Positions 1-4,766 of a stretch of 5,898 bases of DNA are shown here, piece by piece. The DNA is from Gammaproteobacteria bacterium (GTDB lineage: Bacteria; Pseudomonadota; Gammaproteobacteria; Coxiellales; Coxiellaceae): the NCBI GenBank assembly GCA_022600315.1, contig JAHZKQ010000126.1, forward strand, positions 1 to 5,898, read 5' to 3'. How positions within the stretch are numbered: position 1 is the first letter of the stretch; the number at the start of each line of letters is the position of its first letter. Below the pieces are notes generated by a model that did not search any database, was not told the origin of the DNA, and worked only from the letters and a program-made list of their open reading frames with translations. Made by a program: the position numbers and the translations under genes.

Positions 1-895
1 CTTGTTGTAATTTAGGATTTAAGGTGGTGTAAACTTGCAAACCCATCTCATACACTTTAGATCCGTACTGCGCCAACATCACTTGACGCACCATTTCAGC
101 AAAATAAGGGGCATATACCGCCACTCGCTGACCATGATAACGTGCGGTAACCGGTGCACTTTTGGCTTTTAAATAAGTGCTTTTGTCGATAAAACCTACT
201 TCATACATGCGCCGCAAAACATGATTGCGGCGCTTTAAAGCCGCTTTCGGTCGATTTAAAGGGTTGTTGCGTGATGGTGCTTGTGGCAAGCCTGCGATCA
301 TTGCCATTTGCGCCAAAGAAAGTTGAGTTAGGGTTTTACCATAATAGACACTGGCTGCCGCCGCCACACCATAAGCACGATGACCAAAGTAAACCTTATT
401 TAAATAAAGCTCTAAGACTTTATCTTTGCTAAGCTCTCGATCAATTTTAAGGGCCAATAAAATTTCTTTGATTTTTCGGGTATAGGTTTTTTCACGTGAT
501 AAGAAAAAATTGCGTGCTACTTGCATGGTAATGGTGCTGGCACCTTGCACTTTACGACCCGATTTTAATACGGCCCGCGCGGCGCGCAGAATGCTAATCA
601 CATCTACTCCGGGATGCTCATAGTAACGTGCATCTTCAGTGGCAAGCACCGCTTGAATAAGTGGCTTAGGAATTTGGGATAATGTCACCGGCATGCGACG
701 CTTTGCGCCATATTGCGCAATCAGCTTACCGCCCCGAGTGTAAATTCGAAGAGGCACCTGCATATGCACGTCTTTTAATACTGTGACATTGGGTAGTTGC
801 ACCTCAATATATAAATAAACCGCACCTAAAATAATCACCAAGGTTAGCAGCAGACTGAGTGAAGTCCATAGTAAACGGGAAATAATACGTTGCAT
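1..895 (-). CDS. mrcA: Penicillin-binding protein 1A, N-terminal part (cut by window edge)
   Basis: Bifunctional peptidoglycan synthase of the inner membrane. Its glycosyltransferase domain polymerises lipid II and its transpeptidase domain crosslinks the strands. I translated the minus strand from ATG at 895-893 and it stays open for 298 codons to the left edge. Residues 1-10 are a short cytoplasmic tail and about 10-30 a single membrane anchor. The family 51 glycosyltransferase motifs follow in order: EDARYYEHPG at 87-96 (catalytic Glu87), GASTITMQ at 118-125, RKIKE at 140-144 (second key Glu144), KDKVLELYLN at 157-166, RAYGVAAAA from 173, and an NPLNRPKAALKRRN segment near 211-224. The sequence resembles E. 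coli PBP1A more than PBP1B. Residues about 262-298 (APYFAEMVRQ, then GLQVYTTLNP) are the usual lead into the linker/transpeptidase region, which lies outside the window with the catalytic Ser. AGGA (911-908) is a distant ribosome binding site. The gene is divergent from the pilus operon, as in enterics and pseudomonads. The family is certain; 1A versus another class A protein rests on motif likeness and context. Confidence 0.95.
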   Translation of the reverse strand, partial: MQRIISRLLWTSLSLLLTLVIILGAVYLYIEVQLPNVTVLKDVHMQVPLRIYTRGGKLIAQYGAKRRMPVTLSQIPKPLIQAVLATEDARYYEHPGVDVISILRAARAVLKSGRKVQGASTITMQVARNFFLSREKTYTRKIKEILLALKIDRELSKDKVLELYLNKVYFGHRAYGVAAAASVYYGKTLTQLSLAQMAMIAGLPQAPSRNNPLNRPKAALKRRNHVLRRMYEVGFIDKSTYLKAKSAPVTARYHGQRVAVYAPYFAEMVRQVMLAQYGSKVYEMGLQVYTTLNPKLQQ

Positions 896-931
896 AATTG
901 GGGCGCGTCCTACTTGCTAACGGTATGTCAT

Positions 932-959
932 ATCTTAACATGGTTCATTTGTCTGGCAA
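932..959 (-). promoter_or_regulatory. Probable sigma-70 promoter of mrcA
   Basis: Read on the minus strand, TTGCCA (959-954, five of six matches to TTGACA) is followed after 16 bases by TAAGAT (937-932, four of six matches to TATAAT). The -10 box is preceded directly by TGT, an extended -10 (TGn). Transcription would begin near 925 and leave a leader of about 30 bases before the ATG at 895. This is pattern matching only, but position and spacing are good. Confidence 0.55.
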
Positions 960-970
960 ATTATTAGTTA

Positions 971-1010
971 GTTTGTATTGGTTGGTATTGGTTTGTATTA
1001 GTTGGTTTGC
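971..1010. repeat. Imperfect 10-bp tandem repeat, T/G-only strand
   Basis: Four units of 10 bases lie head to tail: gtttgtattg, gttggtattg, gtttgtatta, gttggtttgc. Units 1 and 2 differ at one position, units 1 and 3 at one, and unit 4 is more diverged. From 958 to 1009 the plus strand has no C at all. The block lies just upstream of the putative mrcA promoter, in line with one helical turn per unit. No protein-coding content was seen. It may be a binding array, an UP-like element on the mrcA side, or simple-sequence drift; the sequence does not decide. Confidence 0.6.
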
Positions 1011-1016
1011 TGCTTT

Positions 1017-1058
1017 GGGGGAATAGTCGGGGGAATAGTCGGGGGAATAGTCGGGGGG
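1017..1058 (+). repeat. 12-bp tandem repeat x3 forming a G-quadruplex motif
   Basis: The unit GGGGGAATAGTC occurs three times without a mismatch (1017-1028, 1029-1040, 1041-1052) and is followed by a fourth G-run of six (1053-1058). This gives four runs of five or six G separated by identical 7-base loops (AATAGTC), which satisfies the canonical rule of four runs of at least three G with loops of 1-7 bases. The G-rich strand is the non-template strand for pilM, so a transcript starting upstream would carry the motif in its leader. It would be upstream of the mrcA transcript if the promoter at 932-959 is right. The motif is seen directly; folding in the cell is inference. Confidence 0.85.
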
Positions 1059-1074
1059 AAAATGCTTTCCCCCC
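1053..1074 (+). other. Strong 9-bp G/C hairpin overlapping the last G-run
   Basis: GGGGGGAAA (1053-1061) pairs perfectly with TTTCCCCCC (1066-1074) around a 4-base ATGC loop. Six of the nine pairs are G:C. A second C-run of six (1078-1083), after a GTG spacer, could pair with any of the G-runs instead. The 5' arm is the fourth G-run of the quadruplex motif, so the two folds using that run exclude each other. No U-tract follows directly, so this is not a standard intrinsic terminator. Confidence 0.7.
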
Positions 1075-1091
1075 GTGCCCCCCAGCTTGGT

Positions 1092-1114
1092 TAGCTTGCG
1101 TAGCAAGCTATTTT
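1092..1114 (+). promoter_or_regulatory. 8-bp dyad with TTTT tail upstream of pilM (terminator-like or operator)
   Basis: TAGCTTGC (1092-1099) and GCAAGCTA (1103-1110) are perfect inverted repeats around GTA, followed by TTTT at 1111-1114. As RNA on the plus strand this is a modest stem with a short U-run, so it could be a weak terminator or attenuator in the pilM leader. As DNA it could be an operator: a plausible pilM -10 box, TATAAC (1114-1119, five of six), lies immediately beside it. I see no good -35 at 16-18 bases from that box. The dyad is certain, its role is not. Confidence 0.45.
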
Positions 1115-1168
1115 ATAACTACGGTATTGTGATTAAATCTTGAAGAACTACACTAAACAAGTTCCAAC

Positions 1169-1173
1169 AGGAG
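1169..1173 (+). promoter_or_regulatory. Shine-Dalgarno AGGAG deciding the pilM start
   Basis: AGGAG lies 6 bases before the ATG at 1180. An in-frame TTG at 1177 directly before that ATG would be only 3 bases from the site, so the ATG is the better start and the TTG should be ignored. Confidence 0.8.
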
Positions 1174-1179
1174 AATTTG

Positions 1180-2019
1180 ATGCCACGCTATCAACTTGGG
1201 CTAAGCCTTGAAAATAATGAATGTCGCGCCGTGCTGATTCATACTAAACCGCTGCGGCTTTTAAAATATTGGCAGCTGGCTTGGCAAGATGATATCAGCT
1301 TACAGCAAGTACTGCTGGATTTGCGGCGACAGTTGCCGCGTCGATTCACCATTATTTATGGCGTGGAAAATAGCTTAAGCAATCGCCACCAAGTCACTTT
1401 AATGAAGAACTTTTCTGACTATGAATTATTAAGTTATTGTCGACAACAATCTAAAGTGTGGTTTGCACAACCACTAGAGAAGCTCTATTTTGATTTTAAG
1501 CGCCATGCAATTAATGCCAACCAAGAAGTTTTAGATGTTGTGGTGGCACGCAAAGACAGCTTGCAAACCAAACTAAAGCAATTGAAAAGTCATAAACTCA
1601 GTGTTCGACATCTAATCCCACAATCTGCTGCGCTATTAAATTTTGCCAAACAAAGCTTACCGCTTGCTGATAATGTGATAGGCATTATCTATTTACAAAC
1701 TCTTAGCGCCAGTCTGCTGGTCATTAATAAGCATATGCTGCATTACTATCAACAGGAAAAATTACTCGATCACCACCTGCCAAAACTACCCTATTATCAG
1801 TTGATATTAAATCGTTTGCTGCAGCTCTATAATAGCAAGCCAAAGCAGCTGGCATTAGAAAAATTAATTGTCATACATGACCAGCGAAACATCCATGCAA
1901 CTGCATTACAACACACGCTACCGATTAGTTTTTTTAGCCTTGATAAGCTTGCTGGAAAATTACCCGACGTGCTATGGCCAAACTTGGGCTGTGCATTATG
2001 GGGGGTGTCATGCCATTAA
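1180..2019 (+). CDS. pilM: PilM/HofM-like pilus assembly protein with degenerate nucleotide site
   Basis: 279 residues, shorter than the roughly 350 of canonical PilM and nearer the roughly 260 of enteric HofM. PilM is a cytoplasmic actin-fold protein that holds the N-terminal tail of PilN and forms the inner ring of the type IV pilus machine. The sequence starts GLSLENNECRAVLI (7-20), where canonical PilM has GLDIG-type phosphate loop residues; the Asp and Gly are replaced. The second phosphate region (about 166-190) also lacks the DIG signature. Other family-like landmarks remain: YFDF (103-106), VVVARKDSL (120-128), IPQSAALLNF (146-155) and LGCALWGV near the C-terminus (269-276). There is no signal peptide or membrane segment. 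ATP binding therefore seems lost, as in HofM, and a scaffold role is likely. First gene of the operon; its end overlaps the next start by 10 bases. Identification rests on fold landmarks plus position between mrcA and a PilN-like gene. Confidence 0.82.
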   Translation: MPRYQLGLSLENNECRAVLIHTKPLRLLKYWQLAWQDDISLQQVLLDLRRQLPRRFTIIYGVENSLSNRHQVTLMKNFSDYELLSYCRQQSKVWFAQPLEKLYFDFKRHAINANQEVLDVVVARKDSLQTKLKQLKSHKLSVRHLIPQSAALLNFAKQSLPLADNVIGIIYLQTLSASLLVINKHMLHYYQQEKLLDHHLPKLPYYQLILNRLLQLYNSKPKQLALEKLIVIHDQRNIHATALQHTLPISFFSLDKLAGKLPDVLWPNLGCALWGVSCH

Positions 2020-2525
2020 ATTTATTACGCTGGCAAAACGCTGCGCTAAAAAAATTACTGCAACAGTTTGGTTTAATGCTGTTGCTTGGTATAGCCGTTA
2101 TCGCCAGCATCACAGGTTTTATTGTGTATTTGTATAGCGATGCGTTTAATCACCAACAACAACGTAATCAGTTCTTACGCTTAGAGCTCGCCAAACTAAA
2201 TTCGACTAAACCAGTGGTGCCATCACCTGCACTAATTAAACTAAATAAAGCCTTGCATCGCCAACAAATCTACTTGGCTGCCATTGCCAATCTGGAAACT
2301 TTGCTGCCCTCACAAATAAAACTTATCCAGTTGAAAATTCAGGGTGACAAAATTGATTTATTTGGCAGCAGCAACGCCAGCCATTATGTCACGCAATTAA
2401 ATCAGGCATTAAGCCGGCAAAAATTATATTGCCATAACAAGATTATTTATTTATCTGCAAGCAGTGAGAATAACAGCCATGTTGAATTTCAAATTCAGGC
2501 CGAACTGGTTACACTTAAATCTTAG
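2010..2525 (+). CDS. pilN: PilN/HofN-like inner-membrane pilus assembly protein
   Basis: 171 residues. PilN is a bitopic inner-membrane protein that binds PilM through its cytoplasmic tail and PilO through its periplasmic part. The start at 2010 puts LNLLRWQ at residues 3-9, matching the conserved INLLPWR-type tail that docks in PilM, here with the Pro replaced by Arg. An upstream in-frame ATG at 1974 would add 12 residues ahead of this tail and is disfavoured. Residues about 20-42 form the single membrane helix, 44-63 a Q/R-rich helical stretch. The periplasmic domain has the family pattern LLPSQIKLIQLKIQGDKIDL (98-117), then FGSSNASHYVTQLNQAL, like the fimbrial-assembly domain shared with GspL C-termini. 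The G-rich GGGGGGTG (2000-2007) just before the start, inside pilM, may act as ribosome binding site. The 3' end overlaps pilO by 47 bases, suggesting coupled translation. Confidence 0.85.
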   Translation: MPLNLLRWQNAALKKLLQQFGLMLLLGIAVIASITGFIVYLYSDAFNHQQQRNQFLRLELAKLNSTKPVVPSPALIKLNKALHRQQIYLAAIANLETLLPSQIKLIQLKIQGDKIDLFGSSNASHYVTQLNQALSRQKLYCHNKIIYLSASSENNSHVEFQIQAELVTLKS

Positions 2526-3054
2526 TTATCAAGCCCTGCGCTGGAAACTATTAACGCTGCCGCGCTGGGGTTGGTATCTGGGATTAACCTTAACACTAAC
2601 AAGCTTTAGCTTGCTATGCATGCTCACCGGGTGGCAAAATGCTAAAACACGCTGGCAACTGGCTAACGCACAAGAGACCCAACTAAAAACCACTTATCAA
2701 AAATATTATCAACGCAAACAAAATCAAACTCAGTTACTAAAGTTAATGACCAACACTTCTCAAACCCAGCAACTGATATTAACCAGTTTATTACATGCCG
2801 CCAGGCACGCAGATCTGCGAATCAATCAATTTAAACCTAAGGCTAAAGCAAACTGTCAAAGCTTTTGCCAGCAAGAATTTAATATTAGTTTAACTGGTGA
2901 TTATGCGAGCCTAATGACTTGGCTTAATAATATGCAAAACCTCAAGCAGCCAAACTGGTTATTAAACTTAAATTTGCGCGCAACGAATAATGATCAATTA
3001 ACCCTTAGTGCTAGCTTTATAGTTGCCTATCGACAAAATAAATTGAGCTCATGA
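2479..3054 (+). CDS. pilO: PilO/HofO-like inner-membrane pilus assembly protein
   Basis: 191 residues from the ATG at 2479. A GTG in frame at 2464 is possible but has no better ribosome binding site (GAGA at 2466-2469 serves the ATG). PilO is a bitopic protein whose periplasmic ferredoxin-like domain dimerises with PilN and links it to PilP and the secretin. Visible parts: a cytoplasmic tail with basic residues (1-28), a membrane helix about 30-50, a Gln-rich probable coiled coil about 52-90, then the globular domain. LLHAARHADLRINQFKP (104-120), FNISLTGDYASLMTWLNNM (134-152) and LSASFIVAYR (176-185) follow the PilO pattern, where a β-strand, GxYxxLxxFL helix and final strand recur. Two periplasmic cysteines, C126 and C130 (CQSFC), are close enough to react. 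The start lies inside pilN and the stop TGA overlaps the secretin ATG as ATGA. The family is well supported by both sequence pattern and place. Confidence 0.83.
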   Translation: MLNFKFRPNWLHLNLSYQALRWKLLTLPRWGWYLGLTLTLTSFSLLCMLTGWQNAKTRWQLANAQETQLKTTYQKYYQRKQNQTQLLKLMTNTSQTQQLILTSLLHAARHADLRINQFKPKAKANCQSFCQQEFNISLTGDYASLMTWLNNMQNLKQPNWLLNLNLRATNNDQLTLSASFIVAYRQNKLSS

Positions 3055-4169
3055 TGATGCGCTATAGCTTAGTTTTGCTAGTGATTATGGTGCAAATAAG
3101 CTATGCCGCGCCAAATGATTTAACCCAATTTATTCAACGCCCTAAAACTCAGCGCCAACATGCGCCAAACCCTGCAACAACGATTAAACTAAAATCCTTA
3201 CTCGCACGCAATTTATTTGCGCGGGCTAAAAAAACCAAGTCTACTGTAATATCAACCCACCATACTGGTCCACTTATTTCTAAAACCTTCCAATTACACT
3301 TTTACAAAGCTGGTCAACTAGTTAATTTTTTACGCCAACAAAAATACTTGGCTTTACCGCCTAGCAACACTATAACCATAGATAAAGTACATAACACTTT
3401 ATGGGTTAGCGCCAGCACTGAAAAATTAACTAAACTAACAAAAATCATTCATCAATTAGATCAAGCACCCGCACAAATCACCATTAAAGCTAAAATTGTT
3501 AATATCGATCGACGTTATCTGCGTGACCTTGGTGTTATTTTTGGAACTCACAACAATGGTGTCAGCAGTGATGGCTATGCTTCGGATTTACCGCAATTAA
3601 ACACCGGTATTGGTAAAGCCATTATTCCACTGGCGCGTTGGCAAGGTAATACCGTATTAAATGTAGAGTTGTCGGCACTGGAATCGCGCGGTCATGCCAA
3701 AGTAATCGCCAGCCCAGAGTTAACCGCGCTGGATCACCATGCGGCAATTATTGAATCGGGTGAAGAAATTCCTTACCAACAACGCGCCTATGGTGGCAAT
3801 ACTAATGTTGCCTTTAAAAAAGCAGTATTACGCTTAAAAGTTATACCAGATATTATTAGTCGCAAACAAATTCTGTTGAAAATCACCTTAAACCAAGATA
3901 AAGTTAGCAAGCTTAATATAAACGGCGTACCTGCTATTCGCACCCAATATCTTAAGACCGAAGCCATCGTTAAGCCCGGCGCGACCGTGGTGTTGGGAGG
4001 CATCTTTGAAGAAACTGATTCTCAGCATCAAACTGGCTTGCCTGGTTTAAGTCAACTCCCTTTGCTAGGCAGATTATTCCGTCAACGCCAGCGGATTCGT
4101 GAACATAAAATGCTGCTGATATTCGTCACTCCACAACTTGCCGCTGCAACAAGCAAAAAAACAAAATAA
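3051..4169 (+). CDS. pilQ: Short type IV pilus/competence secretin (PilQ/HofQ-like) lacking the N0 domain
   Basis: 372 residues, against about 410-445 for HofQ/ComE and about 700 for canonical PilQ. Secretins form the outer-membrane channel for the pilus or for incoming DNA. Residues 1-19 are a Sec signal peptide ending SYA, with cleavage likely before A20; there is no lipobox Cys. Residues 20-77 are a basic, low-similarity linker. About 78-140 is an N1-type secretin_N domain (FQLHFYKAGQL, then NTITIDKVHNTLWVSA). About 143-365 is the secretin domain, with VELSALESRGHAKVIASPEL (205-224), SGEEIPYQ (236-243), VKPGATVVLGGIFE (307-320), LPGLSQLPLLGRLFR (330-344) and LLIFVTPQL (355-363). The STN/N0 domain that precedes N1 in HofQ, and the AMIN domains of PilQ, are absent. 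There are three successive ATG codons (3051, 3054, 3057); the first overlaps the pilO stop. GAG at 3045-3047 fits 3054 or 3057 better as ribosome binding site, so the true start may be one or two codons later. Secretin identity is certain; pilQ versus hofQ/comE naming is a matter of convention. Confidence 0.93.
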   Translation: MMMRYSLVLLVIMVQISYAAPNDLTQFIQRPKTQRQHAPNPATTIKLKSLLARNLFARAKKTKSTVISTHHTGPLISKTFQLHFYKAGQLVNFLRQQKYLALPPSNTITIDKVHNTLWVSASTEKLTKLTKIIHQLDQAPAQITIKAKIVNIDRRYLRDLGVIFGTHNNGVSSDGYASDLPQLNTGIGKAIIPLARWQGNTVLNVELSALESRGHAKVIASPELTALDHHAAIIESGEEIPYQQRAYGGNTNVAFKKAVLRLKVIPDIISRKQILLKITLNQDKVSKLNINGVPAIRTQYLKTEAIVKPGATVVLGGIFEETDSQHQTGLPGLSQLPLLGRLFRQRQRIREHKMLLIFVTPQLAAATSKKTK

Positions 4170-4209
4170 TTGTTGCCGCTATAGCCTATTTTCTTTGCAC
4201 AACTCATTG

Positions 4210-4215
4210 TATAAT
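4210..4215 (+). promoter_or_regulatory. TATAAT box 7 bases before aroK ATG (possible leaderless promoter)
   Basis: A perfect TATAAT lies in the 53-base gap after the secretin gene. Seven bases separate it from the aroK ATG, so transcription would be expected to start at or next to the A of the start codon. The matching -35 position (about 4187-4192, TATTTT) is poor, and the box is not a true extended -10 because the preceding bases are TTG rather than TGn. No purine-rich ribosome binding site lies between the box and the ATG. The promoter is plausible but unproven. Confidence 0.45.
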
Positions 4216-4222
4216 CCTCTGC

Positions 4223-4762
4223 ATGGCTAAAATAGATAACATTTTTTTGATCGGCCCGATGGGCTCTGGCAAGAGCAGCATCGGCGTCAAACTCGCAAAA
4301 CTCGCTAAGCTTGAGTTTTTTGATTCAGATATGGAGATCATTCGCCGTACGGGTGTTGATATTAGCTGGATCTTTGAAATGGAATCAGAAGCTGGGTTTC
4401 GCAAGCGTGAAGTCGAGCTGATTAAAGAACTTTCTTACTCTAAAAATATTGTGCTATCAACCGGTGGTGGCACCATCGTCATGGCCGAAAATCGCGAACA
4501 ATTAAAACACCATGGCGTTGTAGTCTACCTTTGTGTTTCGCTTGATAAGCAGCTCGATCGCACTAGCCGTCATCAAGTGACGCGACCTTTGCTTGAACAA
4601 CACCCGGACCCGCGCAGTCGCTTAATCGAACTCAACAAAGAACGTGAACCCTTGTACAGTGAAATTGCTGATCTGACCTACAACACCGATTCCACCACCC
4701 CTGCCGAACTTGCCAAACAAATCTGGCAAGATGTGCTAGACTTTAGAAAAACCTTAGAATAA
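4223..4762 (+). CDS. aroK: Shikimate kinase
   Basis: 179 residues, close to the roughly 173 of E. coli AroK. This cytoplasmic enzyme phosphorylates shikimate to shikimate-3-phosphate with ATP, the fifth step of the chorismate pathway. The start MAKIDNIFLIGPMGSGKSS matches the family's usual N-terminus, supporting the ATG at 4223. The Walker A loop GPMGSGKSS is at 11-19. Substrate-binding residues are D34 and D36 in DSD, R60 in GFRKRE, and the GGG loop at 81-83 (STGGGTIV). The lid arginine is R121 in TRPLL. R141 in REPLY is the usual C-terminal nucleotide-side motif. All key residues are present, so the enzyme should be active. No Shine-Dalgarno precedes the start (see the TATAAT box at 4210). 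aroB follows after 4 bases, so the two form one transcription unit; the 53-base gap from the secretin gene leaves room for an internal promoter. Confidence 0.97.
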   Translation: MAKIDNIFLIGPMGSGKSSIGVKLAKLAKLEFFDSDMEIIRRTGVDISWIFEMESEAGFRKREVELIKELSYSKNIVLSTGGGTIVMAENREQLKHHGVVVYLCVSLDKQLDRTSRHQVTRPLLEQHPDPRSRLIELNKEREPLYSEIADLTYNTDSTTPAELAKQIWQDVLDFRKTLE

Positions 4763-4766
4763 ATAC

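Noticed and set aside
141..149. ACGTGCGGT, one mismatch from the Pasteurellaceae uptake signal AAGTGCGGT
   Set aside because: A single inexact copy inside mrcA with no other copies in the window; expected by chance.
1094..1135. CRP or CRP-S (Sxy-dependent) site ahead of pilM, as before comABCDE in Haemophilus
   Set aside because: TTGCG at 1097 and TGTGA at 1128 are half-sites only; neither has the matching second half at the required 6-base spacing.
1868..2137. Plus-strand open frame of 89 codons across the pilM/pilN junction
   Set aside because: It overlaps the ends of two well-supported genes in another frame, has no family-like motif and no ribosome binding site.
3051..3300. Frameshifted or separate pilP gene
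   Set aside because: The frame from 3051 is open and continuous into the secretin, and I found no PilP β-domain motif in the other frames here.
3788..4003. Minus-strand open frame of 71 codons
   Set aside because: It lies wholly antisense within the secretin domain, which has clear conserved motifs on the plus strand; treated as a shadow.
4170..4222. Intrinsic terminator between the secretin gene and aroK
   Set aside because: Only the loopless palindrome GCTATAGC (4178-4185) is present, with no stable stem plus T-tract.
4204..4404. Minus-strand open frame of 66 codons
   Set aside because: Antisense to the Walker A region of aroK; no own motif or promoter context.
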